A stretch of 64,000 bases of DNA, from NCBI RefSeq assembly GCF_948948975.1, contig NZ_CARBVX010000003.1, positions 62,001 to 126,000 of the forward strand, written 5' to 3'. This DNA is from an uncultured Lactobacillus sp. (GTDB lineage Bacteria > Bacillota > Bacilli > Lactobacillales > Lactobacillaceae). The position numbers and the translations under genes were made by a program. The notes beneath the pieces are model-generated. The model did no database searches. It was not told the DNA's origin and saw only the letters and a list, made by a program, of their open reading frames with translations. This document shows positions 17,952 through 26,669 of this stretch, piece by piece. Positions within the stretch are counted from its first letter, which is position 1; each line of letters begins with the position of its first letter.

Positions 17952-19610
17952 CTAATTTAATTCCTTAATAATACCTTCCAAGGTCTTCTTAGCTTCTTCT
18001 TGAATTGGTTGAGTAGGGTGTTCTTCATCATACTTATTCAACCAGTCTAACCGATCTTGCATTCTCTTACCCAAAGTCTTTTGATATTCAGGGTCATCTA
18101 AGTGAACTTCGTAGCCTTCAATTGGCAAGTATGATACACCCTTGAAGTTACCAAATTGCTTCCAGTCACTGTCTTTGATAGTACCATTAGCAAGATCTTC
18201 AACTAACTTCTTAGTTACTTCCTTTGGAATATCCTTACCCATGAATGCATCAGTATTCAGAATGTAACAAGAAGCTCCACGCTTAGTAAATAATTCCTTA
18301 AAGTCTGAGTAGTCACCAGATACTGGGTAAGCACGGAATGGGTCCGCAAATGGTTCAATTACCAAAGTATTCATGTCAAAGCCCTTTGGTAAGTTTTCAG
18401 CACTAGTTCTCTTAGTTGCTAAAGTAAGTCCCATGGTAGTTGCTAGAACTGGATCATCAACCTTTAAGATTGGTGGCAAAGAACCATCCTTCATAATCCA
18501 GAATAAGGCAGTGATTGGTGCATTTTCATAGTCAACTCTATGTGGTGAAGTATAACGTGTCTTAATAACACGACCATTATTGTTCCGAAGATCTTCAGTT
18601 ACAATAACTTTCTTACCATCTTCATCTTGAGTAACTGCACAGTTCATAATTGTAGTGTAGTACTTAGTCTCATGGTGGCCTGCTGGATAGTCATGCGTCT
18701 TATCAAAGTATGAAGGCTCTAATGCTACTGAAGATCCATCTTCACGAGAAATAATAAATGCATCATCGTGCAAAACAGTAATATCATATTTACCATCATA
18801 CATTTCATGAGTCAAAGTAGATTTGCCTGAACCAGATAAGCCGTAGAAAGCAAATACTTTATCATCCTTATCCTTAAAGTGGAATGACTTTTCACCACCG
18901 TGACAAGCAGTATAACCGTTTCTGTGAGCCATAGCCCAAGCAAGAGTTAAAGTACCCTTCTTTAATTCACCGAAGTAGCGTAAGCCAAAGACTGCAGCAC
19001 AGTTATGTGGAGCATCAAAGACACCAAAACCCTTTGGATAGTCTTCATCTTGTGTATTTGGATCAAAGTAGAAGTAAATATCTCCTTCATCATATAACTT
19101 CGATTTCTTATAGATCTTTTCTGCTTCTTCATCAAAGAAGTGGAAATTCAAGATATACGAAAGTAAGTTAAAGGCTTGGTCTTCTGGCATCATAATATGT
19201 GCTTTAACAGTAAAGCTTGGATCTAATCCTACTAAAACTGTTGCTTTTAAGAATTTTTGATCATGGCCCTTATAAATATCTTCACGTAAATTACCAGCTA
19301 ATGCTTCAGGATCCTCTTTTGGATCATCTACAAAGTGACGTGCACTTGCTGTTCTACCCAAGATTTTACCGTGATTATAAACTAATTGCTTTGCACCCTG
19401 TGGTAAACCGAGTTCTTTAGTATGTAAAATTGGTAGGTCAGTTTCGATAACACCAGATTGTTTCTTAGCTAAATTATAAGCTTCAGCAACACTAGTTACT
19501 TCGTGTACATTGTTACCATAAAAGGCAGATTCAATAGTAGAACGAACCCGACTAAATTTTTTGTTAGCTTTTCTTAACTCATCATGAGAATAACGTTCTT
19601 GTGTACTCAA
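17952..19610 (-). CDS. pckA: Phosphoenolpyruvate carboxykinase (ATP)
   Basis: A 552-residue cytosolic enzyme interconverting oxaloacetate + ATP and PEP + CO2 + ADP. The kinase P-loop GLSGSGKSTLTHEM lies near residue 256, followed by LHDDAFII with the metal-binding Asp pair. RYFGELKKGTLTLAWAMAHR matches the ATP-dependent PEPCK family. TTG 19610 is the start, with GGAGG nine nt upstream. A cre site lies 26-39 bp upstream, consistent with carbon catabolite control. In lactobacilli the enzyme may run in the carboxylating direction, but direction cannot be told from sequence. Confidence 0.96.
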   Translation of the reverse strand: MSTQERYSHDELRKANKKFSRVRSTIESAFYGNNVHEVTSVAEAYNLAKKQSGVIETDLPILHTKELGLPQGAKQLVYNHGKILGRTASARHFVDDPKEDPEALAGNLREDIYKGHDQKFLKATVLVGLDPSFTVKAHIMMPEDQAFNLLSYILNFHFFDEEAEKIYKKSKLYDEGDIYFYFDPNTQDEDYPKGFGVFDAPHNCAAVFGLRYFGELKKGTLTLAWAMAHRNGYTACHGGEKSFHFKDKDDKVFAFYGLSGSGKSTLTHEMYDGKYDITVLHDDAFIISREDGSSVALEPSYFDKTHDYPAGHHETKYYTTIMNCAVTQDEDGKKVIVTEDLRNNNGRVIKTRYTSPHRVDYENAPITALFWIMKDGSLPPILKVDDPVLATTMGLTLATKRTSAENLPKGFDMNTLVIEPFADPFRAYPVSGDYSDFKELFTKRGASCYILNTDAFMGKDIPKEVTKKLVEDLANGTIKDSDWKQFGNFKGVSYLPIEGYEVHLDDPEYQKTLGKRMQDRLDWLNKYDEEHPTQPIQEEAKKTLEGIIKELN

Positions 19611-19635
19611 CTTAAGTTTCCTCCTCTGAAACCAT

Positions 19636-19649
19636 AGAAAGCGGTTTCA
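19636..19649. promoter_or_regulatory. cre site (CcpA) before pckA
   Basis: AGAAAGCGGTTTCA matches the cre consensus TGWAANCGNTNWCA at 13 of 14 positions (first base differs). It sits immediately upstream of the ribosome binding site, a position suited to repression by CcpA. Confidence 0.7.
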
Positions 19650-19743
19650 ATTATTACAGTTAAATAATAACATAACAAGTTAACTATAGCCATGTATTAA
19701 TTGAAAAATAAATTGATATTAATCGTAAATAACCCATACAAAC

Positions 19744-19789
19744 AAAAAGCAATTCCCTAATACATTTAACTTATTAAGGAACTGCTTTT
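19744..19789 (-). terminator. Terminator after the polytopic membrane protein gene
   Basis: On the minus strand AAAGCAGTTCCTTAATA pairs with TATTAGGGAATTGCTTT (one G-U pair, one mismatch), followed by Ts. Confidence 0.8.
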
Positions 19790-19809
19790 ATATATGATTT
19801 CGATATCTT

Positions 19810-21516
19810 TTAATTGTTTTTATTATTTATAAATTTTTTCCATAGTAAAAATACAATAACTAAAAGCCAAGAAATTAATGAAATTGCACTAATTACATAG
19901 AACCAGCTTGGCACGGCAAAGTGTAAAATAGCGCGATTTAATCCAGCTTTTTGATTAACAATTGGATTCCCAATTATATTTTTAGCACCGGAGAATTTCT
20001 TACTATTCACTGTTAGTTCACTTTGCGTGTAAAGCACAACAGGTAAAACTATCTTATTAGCTTTATTAGCTTTCCAAGATAATACTAAATCACCATTTTT
20101 AGTAACTCTGTGATCAAATTTTTGGTATCGCTCAACAACATTAACTTTATATAGATAAGCTGCATTTTGATCAATCGACTTGTCTTTGGTTGGTAAGTAG
20201 TCCGGTAAATAATGCCACTTCAACATTTCTAGCATTTTGTCACTGGTTGACCGTTTAGCAACAACTTGAACTTGTGCATCTTTTCGACAAGCAACTGTGA
20301 AAATGTGGTTGGTAATTATATTTGGCACAGCTGCTTCTAAAAGTAAAATTGTTACCAAGCTAATACCAACTGCTTTTGGCTTGACTCCCTCTTTTAGCAA
20401 GTAGTTAACCGTTAAAGCCATCCCTAGTAAAATCAATGGATATGCAACAACAGTTAATCTAAATGGAAATTGAAAGTAGGATTTTAAGCTTGGGAAAGCT
20501 CTTTGAACTAATCCCCATGGAAAAACAAAAGAAGATAAGCCCAGTAAGACAGTACCCAAAATGGTTACAAAAGTATTTAGCCTGTCTCGTTTATAGTGCA
20601 TGACAACATAGATAAATTGCGCAATAATTAATAAAACAAAAATTGGCAAAATATAAGCAAATGCTGTTCCATATTCGTTGTGCCAAAGCATATGTGGTCG
20701 CAATCCGCCACGAGACAAATCAAATTCAGTAGTCGCAGAAAGGTGATTCGTCGGCATTAAAACTAAAAATGCACCAATCACATTTGCTGATAAGACAATG
20801 GTTCCTAAAACCGCTTTAATAAAAGGAATCCAAACTTTTCTAGAATTATTATTAATAATTAAAGAGTAAATAAAGAATGGAATCAATAATAATACAGCCA
20901 TTAAGGTACTTAAAACATGAACCTGAATCAGCAGGCTCATTACCACCATTAACTGAATCCAGTTAATTGGTCGTTTTTTATCGCAAATCATGCGAACACC
21001 GCATAAAACAACTAATGGCATTAAAGCCTGTCCCCACCCATTAAAAGAACTACGATTGATAAAGGCTGGAATCATCCCAATGTTAATATAGATAATTCCC
21101 ATTACAGTAGCTAAAAGCTTATTAATACCTACCTGCTTTAGGAGGTAATACATACTCCCAGCACCCAATAAAGAAATTAGATAGGCTAAGATAACTTGAT
21201 AGTTAAACCAATTACCAGCAATAAGAACTAAAATCCCGTTAAAATAGGCGAAAAGCGGCCCATAAATGGCATTAATAATTCTTCCGCTCTGCTGAAAAGT
21301 AAAATTAGTTTGGAAAATGCTAAAGATTCCACTTTTAAGCTGCATCCCTGCATCATAAAAGCGACTATAGTGAAATAAGGTATCAGCAGTGTCATCACTA
21401 GCTAAAATAGTATGTGAGATTAGCTGCGGTGAAATGACTATGGTTGTAGCCAAGATGATTAATAAATATGGCCAGATGAATTGGCAAAATTTATTAGTTT
21501 TTATTTTTTCTAACAT
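19810..21516 (-). CDS. Large polytopic membrane protein, glycosyltransferase-C/YfhO-like topology
   Basis: A 568-residue integral membrane protein with about 11 hydrophobic helices in residues 1-400, an extracellular domain at about 405-530, and one final helix before a basic tail. The first extracytoplasmic loop carries SDDTADTLFHYSRFYD, whose Asp pair resembles the acidic motif of GT-C/YfhO-type lipid-linked sugar transferases. A role in envelope polysaccharide or lipid glycosylation is therefore plausible but unproven. It is a single-gene unit with its own terminator and sits between pckA and pepO without clear functional links. Confidence 0.75.
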   Translation of the reverse strand: MLEKIKTNKFCQFIWPYLLIILATTIVISPQLISHTILASDDTADTLFHYSRFYDAGMQLKSGIFSIFQTNFTFQQSGRIINAIYGPLFAYFNGILVLIAGNWFNYQVILAYLISLLGAGSMYYLLKQVGINKLLATVMGIIYINIGMIPAFINRSSFNGWGQALMPLVVLCGVRMICDKKRPINWIQLMVVMSLLIQVHVLSTLMAVLLLIPFFIYSLIINNNSRKVWIPFIKAVLGTIVLSANVIGAFLVLMPTNHLSATTEFDLSRGGLRPHMLWHNEYGTAFAYILPIFVLLIIAQFIYVVMHYKRDRLNTFVTILGTVLLGLSSFVFPWGLVQRAFPSLKSYFQFPFRLTVVAYPLILLGMALTVNYLLKEGVKPKAVGISLVTILLLEAAVPNIITNHIFTVACRKDAQVQVVAKRSTSDKMLEMLKWHYLPDYLPTKDKSIDQNAAYLYKVNVVERYQKFDHRVTKNGDLVLSWKANKANKIVLPVVLYTQSELTVNSKKFSGAKNIIGNPIVNQKAGLNRAILHFAVPSWFYVISAISLISWLLVIVFLLWKKFINNKNN

Positions 21517-21610
21517 GTTTAACCTTTTCTAATTAAGAATATTGTCTTAAGTGATAAGAATACCAATTCATAATATTATTAATAATTTCTTTTTGCAAAC
21601 AATGAAAAAA

Positions 21611-21638
21611 GAACCAAACAGCTTTCGCCATTTGATTC
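21611..21638 (-). terminator. Terminator after pepO
   Basis: On the minus strand GAATCAAATGGC, a GAAA loop and GCTGTTTGGTTC form a ~12-bp hairpin with G-U pairs, then TTTTTT. Confidence 0.85.
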
Positions 21639-21657
21639 TAAAATTAGTTTTTATTTT

Positions 21658-23607
21658 TTACCAAATCACAACACGTTTTTCTGGGTCTAACCACATACCA
21701 TCTTCTGGCTTAACATCAAATGCCTTGTAGAATTCTTCTTGGCATTGTGATTGAACGTTAGCTCTTTCAGGACCAGGAGCATGAACATCAACTGAAACTT
21801 GTGTCTTAATTGATTCAGGAAGTTGCTTGTTTGCCCAAACACGAGCAAAGTTTTCAAATACTTCCTTCATGTTTCCATTTTCACCCTTATTAGCTTCAAC
21901 AGCAGCAGTCAAACCACCTTGGTCAGCAATATTTTCAGAAACAATTTGTTTACCGTTCAAGGTAACTGGACCATATTCAATGCCGTTAAATAAATCAATT
22001 TCGGCTTGAGTACGTTTCTTAAATTCCTCAAAGTCTTCGTCTGTCCACCAATTCTTCAAGTTACCAAATTCATCAAATTTAGCACCGTTGTTATCAAAGG
22101 CGTGAGAAATTTCGTGTGCAATAACAACACCAATACCACCGTAGTTTAAGCTACGAGATTGTTTCAAGTCATAGAATGGCTTTTGCAAAATTGCAGCTGG
22201 GAAGGTAATATCATTTCTCTGTGGATCGTAACATGCATTTACTAAGTTACCAGGCATGAGCCATACAGTTCGATCAACCGGTTGAGTTAATTTCTCAAGG
22301 TTGTACTTAACTGATTCTACAGCAGCTGCGCTTTCATTAGAGTAAAGGCTACCACCTTCTGCTTCAGGGACAACTTGAAGACGATCATAGATTTCTTCAA
22401 TCTTTTCTGGATAACCAATCTTCAAAATCAAAGCACGTAATTTAACAATTGCTTTTTTCTTGGTGTCTTCAGATAGCCAATTATTTTCAGAGATACGTTT
22501 TTCATAAACGTCAATCATCTTATGAATCATATCTTCTACGTCAGCCTTAGCTTCAGCGCCAAAGTAAGTTTGACCGTAGTACACACCAACTACTTCGCTA
22601 AACATACCATTAGCTAAACGATAAGCTTGTTTAGTACCAGATGATAGTTCAGGTTGTCCTGACAAAGCTTGACTAAATGGAAAAGCAGCTTCACGGAAAT
22701 CTTGAGAAAGATATGCAGCTACACCATTAATAAACTTAACAACCATCCAACCTTTAATTTCATCAAAGTTATCTTCGTTAATTAATTCTTCAACATGATC
22801 TAAGAATCTTGGTTCAGTGACAATAATCTTCTCAGGCTTTTGAGCAAATAAATTACTTAAGAAGTTGTCAATCTTAAAGCTATCAAACTTATCTTCAAAT
22901 TCAGCTAAAGACATTGGGTTATACATTGCTGGATAATCTGCCCATTCTTCAGTTGACTTAAGAACTTTAGAAAGCTTCTTATCAAACTTCAATGCCCCTT
23001 CTACATACTTCTTAGCATCTTCTTCGCTTAAGCCAGCCATTTTAAGTAATTCTTCAGATTGATCTTGTAATACCTTCAATAAGTCAGCTGCTGCAGGATT
23101 GTCATAAGTAGTAGTATCAGGCAAGAATAAACCAGGTCCGCCAAAGTATACAACATGAACTTTAGTATCCTTCATGTCCGCATCAACTGACACACTAATT
23201 GGTAAGTCAAAAGCATTCTTATAGAAATCGGCTGCTCTTAAGTTAAGATCAGTTAAATTACGTAAACTAGTGATTTCTTCAAGGTCAGCTTTAATTGGCT
23301 TTGCCCCATCTTCATTTCTCTTGTCAAAGTTATTAGCAATTTTGTAAAGTTCAACTGCTTTTTCAAAATTAGGAACATTTGGCAAATTCTTTTTACTATC
23401 TGCAAAATCAGCAAAATCTTGCATTAAGCTCTTTTCAATGTTCAAATCAATGCCATCAAAAGAACTAATTCTTGAACGGTCTGAAGGAATTTTTGCTTTT
23501 TCAATCCATTCAGAGTTCACTGCTAGGTAAAGATTATCTTGTGGTCTTGCGTTAAGATCGGGCTTAGTAATATCACCCACACCGCCACGTACATTGAGTA
23601 ATGCCAT
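21658..23607 (-). CDS. pepO: M13-family metalloendopeptidase PepO
   Basis: A 649-residue zinc endopeptidase of the neprilysin family. HEISHAFDNNG carries the HExxH zinc site, and SENIADQGG further on supplies the third ligand Glu and the conserved Asp. There is no signal peptide, so it acts in the cytosol on oligopeptides, part of the peptide-utilisation system of lactic acid bacteria. An AAGGAGGAA site is ideally spaced before ATG 23607. The length is typical for lactobacillar PepO (~630-650). Confidence 0.96.
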   Translation of the reverse strand: MALLNVRGGVGDITKPDLNARPQDNLYLAVNSEWIEKAKIPSDRSRISSFDGIDLNIEKSLMQDFADFADSKKNLPNVPNFEKAVELYKIANNFDKRNEDGAKPIKADLEEITSLRNLTDLNLRAADFYKNAFDLPISVSVDADMKDTKVHVVYFGGPGLFLPDTTTYDNPAAADLLKVLQDQSEELLKMAGLSEEDAKKYVEGALKFDKKLSKVLKSTEEWADYPAMYNPMSLAEFEDKFDSFKIDNFLSNLFAQKPEKIIVTEPRFLDHVEELINEDNFDEIKGWMVVKFINGVAAYLSQDFREAAFPFSQALSGQPELSSGTKQAYRLANGMFSEVVGVYYGQTYFGAEAKADVEDMIHKMIDVYEKRISENNWLSEDTKKKAIVKLRALILKIGYPEKIEEIYDRLQVVPEAEGGSLYSNESAAAVESVKYNLEKLTQPVDRTVWLMPGNLVNACYDPQRNDITFPAAILQKPFYDLKQSRSLNYGGIGVVIAHEISHAFDNNGAKFDEFGNLKNWWTDEDFEEFKKRTQAEIDLFNGIEYGPVTLNGKQIVSENIADQGGLTAAVEANKGENGNMKEVFENFARVWANKQLPESIKTQVSVDVHAPGPERANVQSQCQEEFYKAFDVKPEDGMWLDPEKRVVIW

Positions 23608-23772
23608 TAATAAAATTCCTCCTTGTAATTCATGAGTAATTATATAAATGATATCATTATTAAAATTATTAGTCTATGATTAAACATAATCATTTCATTA
23701 TTTAACGATAGTCTTTTTACATCGACTCTTAGATAATATAAGTAGATCTACATTTAAGAAGGAGAAAAAATA

Positions 23773-24669
23773 ATGAAAACCACATTTCCACATTCATTTT
23801 CTATATATAAATTAATTGTGATTTTATTTGTTATCTTTTCTAATTTTACATTCATTAATATTGCTCATGCCGAAGAAACAGATTCTAATTCTGAACCACA
23901 ATCTTCTCAAACACATGAACGTAGTGTGCAGAAATTGTACGTTAAAATATACGATCAGGATACAAATGAATATTTAGGGCGTTATCTCCTAGCAACTCAA
24001 GTCGGCTACACAGATAGTCCACATCGTATGTTTGATGATGGTGGAATTAATCCTATTAATATTAAAGGATATGCCTTTGTGGGTAATCCTTCAGCTATGG
24101 TTCCAGTCGACTGGAAAAATAAAAGCGGTGTAACAGAAATCAAATGGCTTATGGTTAAAACTAGCTCTGATACCTATAAAAAAATGCAAAAAGGGTTAGA
24201 GGACGCCAAAAATAATGAGGATAGTAATGAAGCACAAAAACCTAAGCTTAATGAAGATGGTCTACAGATCGATGATGATGGCAACGTAAATCTCCATGAT
24301 ATTTACCATGCATATATGTCTTTTTTAGGACATCCACTTCCTACTGATTCAGCTGGCTACCAACCAACCGCTCGGGCTCTCTATTTATTTCAAAAATATC
24401 TAGGCTATGATCCTAATAAAACTAAAGAGGAAAATTATAGATATTCAACTCGAAATCAATCATCTTCAAATCTAAGTTCATCATCCTCTAAAGCTTCTTC
24501 ATCTACTACTTCTTCTAAAAAAGCAACACAAAGTAAGAAACATGTAAATAAAAAAATTAAGAAAAAAACTAAAATTAATTTCAATTCAAAACTAATTTTA
24601 GTCGGCATGAGTTTATGTCTAGTAGGAGTACTAATTATTTTAATAATTAAACGTCTTAAACTTAAATAA
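23773..24669 (+). CDS. Surface protein with signal peptide and C-terminal membrane anchor
   Basis: A 298-residue protein. The signal peptide ends near NIAHAEE (about residue 35). A beta-rich region follows (about 55-140: QKLYVKIYDQDTNEYLGRYLL) that loosely recalls MucBP-type modules. An acidic central part with LHDIYHAYMSFLGHPLPTD follows, then a Ser-rich and Lys-rich stalk (about 225-270). One C-terminal helix (LILVGMSLCLVGVLIILII) ends in KRLKLK. No LPxTG is present, so it should be a type I membrane protein and not sortase-anchored. AAGGAG precedes the ATG. Function unknown. Confidence 0.8.
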   Translation: MKTTFPHSFSIYKLIVILFVIFSNFTFINIAHAEETDSNSEPQSSQTHERSVQKLYVKIYDQDTNEYLGRYLLATQVGYTDSPHRMFDDGGINPINIKGYAFVGNPSAMVPVDWKNKSGVTEIKWLMVKTSSDTYKKMQKGLEDAKNNEDSNEAQKPKLNEDGLQIDDDGNVNLHDIYHAYMSFLGHPLPTDSAGYQPTARALYLFQKYLGYDPNKTKEENYRYSTRNQSSSNLSSSSSKASSSTTSSKKATQSKKHVNKKIKKKTKINFNSKLILVGMSLCLVGVLIILIIKRLKLK

Positions 24670-24787
24670 GAATGATATAAGATCATTATTCCACAAATAG
24701 AATCTTTATTTTTACTGATGGTATCCCAGATCTAACACCCAGTTGCTCCGACTAAATCATATTGAGTCAGCTTTTTCATCCCTTCTA

Positions 24788-25714
24788 TCACTTAACTTCA
24801 CTTACATGAATTTCATTTAAATATTTTTCTGATTCAAAATCTGTTAGTCCCGTTCGACTCGCAGTATCACTACCGGCGGCTATTGCACATTTCAATGCCT
24901 CTGTTGTGTCGCATCCCAATTCTTTTTTCCCAATAAATGTACCGAGCATGGTATCACCAGCTCCAGCTGTATTGAGTACTGAAATTTTAGGAGCATTACC
25001 AAAGTAAGCATGATTTTTATCAATTAGAGCCGCACCAGACTCTCCTAGAGAGACTAAAACATTTTTACAACCAGCATTAATCAACTTACGAGCTAGTTTA
25101 ATAATTTTTTCTTGATCCAATTTTTCATTTAGATCAAAAAAACTAGCTAATTCTTGATCATTTGGTTTTAGTAAATAAGGATGATATGACAAAGTATCTA
25201 AAACAACCTTAGAACTAGAGTCAATTACTAGCTTTACATTTTTATCAGCCGTAATCTCTGCAATTTTAACTAAATAATCTTGTTTAATTCCTTTAGAAAA
25301 GCTTCCAGAAATAATTAAAATGTCGCGTTCTTTTAGTGTTGTCTTTAAATACTTTAAAAACTCATCTTGAACTTTTTCACTTACTTCTGGACCAGGATTT
25401 ACTTCTTTGTATTCTCTGTTTTGATCTAATACCCGAGTAAAAACATTAATTCTAGTCGGTTCGTTAACTTTAAGAAAGTTACTACTTATACCTTTTTCTT
25501 TTAAGCCTGCTGTAATGTAATCAAGTGTAAAGCCACCTCCAATTCCGGTCGCCATATTTTCTATACCCATTTTTTTCAAAATAAATGATACATTTACACC
25601 CTTACCATTAGGTTGAAGCTCAAATTTCTCAGTTCTATTAACAATATTTGGTTCTAATTTTTTAGTAATAATTACCAAATCAATTGCCGGATTAAGTGTT
25701 ATTGTATAAATCAT
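24788..25714 (-). CDS. lacC: 1-phosphofructokinase/tagatose-6-phosphate kinase family protein (LacC-like)
   Basis: A 308-residue PfkB kinase. The substrate motif NPAIDLV is near the N-terminus, the GKGVNVSFILKKMG glycine motif follows, and the ATP/base motif GAGDTMLGTFIG is near residue 255. The length is normal for the LacC/FruK branch. I favour tagatose-6-phosphate kinase because a lacD aldolase lies 4 kb away and no fructose PTS is adjacent; fructose-1-P kinase remains possible. AAAAGGAG precedes the start. cre matches flank its promoter region, and a divergent RpiR regulator lies 121 bp upstream, the likely local regulator. Confidence 0.85.
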   Translation of the reverse strand: MIYTITLNPAIDLVIITKKLEPNIVNRTEKFELQPNGKGVNVSFILKKMGIENMATGIGGGFTLDYITAGLKEKGISSNFLKVNEPTRINVFTRVLDQNREYKEVNPGPEVSEKVQDEFLKYLKTTLKERDILIISGSFSKGIKQDYLVKIAEITADKNVKLVIDSSSKVVLDTLSYHPYLLKPNDQELASFFDLNEKLDQEKIIKLARKLINAGCKNVLVSLGESGAALIDKNHAYFGNAPKISVLNTAGAGDTMLGTFIGKKELGCDTTEALKCAIAAGSDTASRTGLTDFESEKYLNEIHVSEVK

Positions 25715-25729
25715 GAGCTTTTCTCCTTT

Positions 25730-25743
25730 TCTTACCGCTTACA
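25730..25743. promoter_or_regulatory. cre-like site between lacC and the RpiR gene
   Basis: On the minus strand TGTAAGCGGTAAGA matches 13 of 14 cre consensus positions. It lies just downstream of a TATACT -10-like element of lacC (25749-25754), a repressing position. Confidence 0.6.
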
Positions 25744-25784
25744 TTATTAGTATACTTAGATAAGAAGGTAAGGTTTTTCTAAAT

Positions 25785-25798
25785 TGAAAGCGTTTTAA
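25785..25798. promoter_or_regulatory. Second cre-like site in the lacC/RpiR divergent region
   Basis: TGAAAGCGTTTTAA matches 13 of 14 consensus positions (the C at position 13 is A). It lies 38 bp before the RpiR start codon and could affect both promoters. Confidence 0.6.
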
Positions 25799-25835
25799 TT
25801 AATAAGTGGTAAAGTTTTACAGAAAGGGTACATAC

Positions 25836-26594
25836 ATGCAAAATAATGATCTTAGTAATGCAGAACTCCATTTGTGGGAAACAGTTCAAAAAAATCCCCA
25901 AAAAATTGCAAAAATGTCGATTGTTAAATTAAGTCAATTTGCTCATGTTTCAACTGCTACAATCGTCAGGACTATGCAGAAAATGGGTTATAGCGGCTAT
26001 ACATCTTACCGAGAGTCACTAAAACTGCAGGATCGCTCCAATAGTAATTTTGATGTCTTAAATGATGCAGACGATAAAATTAAGAGTGTGATTACAAAAA
26101 ATGAAATTGAAATGAACAATACTCTCCATAATCTTAGCTACAGTAACATTGAAGACAGCATTTCAATGACTAAACAAGCAAACGTTGTCTATATTTTTGC
26201 ACGTGGTCTATCAGAATCAATTGGACAAGAAATTATGGTTAAATTGCAATTAACAGGAAAATATGTTGAATTTCATTCTGATCCAAATATTATTAAGACC
26301 GCCTCTAAAAGAATTAAAGATGATGCATTGGTTATTTTTATTAGCTTAAATGGTAATACTCCGGAATTAGTTGAAGCTGCAAAAAATTTATCACGTCATG
26401 ATGTTCCTACTATTGCCTTTACTACTAATCCTAATGGACAGCTTGCTTCGCTTTCGACATTGACTTTTATGGGCTACATGTCAAAAACCAACTATTTTCC
26501 TGATTATGAAGTACGCTCTCGATTACCCTTACAAATCATGACCCGTATTTTTTCGGATGCATATTCAGTTAGAACCGGCTTTGCTAGACAATAA
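25836..26594 (+). CDS. RpiR/MurR family transcriptional regulator
   Basis: A 252-residue repressor-type protein. The N-terminal RpiR helix-turn-helix covers about residues 1-77 (VKLSQFAHVSTATIVRTMQ). A SIS sugar-phosphate-binding domain occupies about 100-235 (FARGLSESIGQEI, ISLNGNTPELVEAA). ATG 25836 is chosen after AGAAAGG; the frame reaches back to a GTG at 25806. Being divergent from the LacC-like kinase, it most likely senses a phosphosugar such as tagatose-6-P. That ligand is inference. Confidence 0.92.
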   Translation: MQNNDLSNAELHLWETVQKNPQKIAKMSIVKLSQFAHVSTATIVRTMQKMGYSGYTSYRESLKLQDRSNSNFDVLNDADDKIKSVITKNEIEMNNTLHNLSYSNIEDSISMTKQANVVYIFARGLSESIGQEIMVKLQLTGKYVEFHSDPNIIKTASKRIKDDALVIFISLNGNTPELVEAAKNLSRHDVPTIAFTTNPNGQLASLSTLTFMGYMSKTNYFPDYEVRSRLPLQIMTRIFSDAYSVRTGFARQ

Positions 26595-26646
26595 AAAAGA
26601 GTTGATAATCTTCGTTTTTCAACGTTGATCTTATCAACTCTTTTTT
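26593..26646. terminator. Bidirectional terminator
   Basis: AAAAAAGAGTTGATAA pairs with TTATCAACTCTTTTTT. It separates the convergent RpiR and LPXTG genes. Confidence 0.9.
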
Positions 26647-26669
26647 ATATCAGTATATGATTTTATAAA

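Noticed and set aside
24732..24779. A 15-codon minus-strand ORF after lacC (MKKLTQYDLVGATGC) that looks like a bacteriocin leader remnant
   Set aside because: The purine-rich SD-like sequence touches the ATG with no spacing, there is no double-glycine site, and the in-frame continuation is antisense to the surface protein gene.
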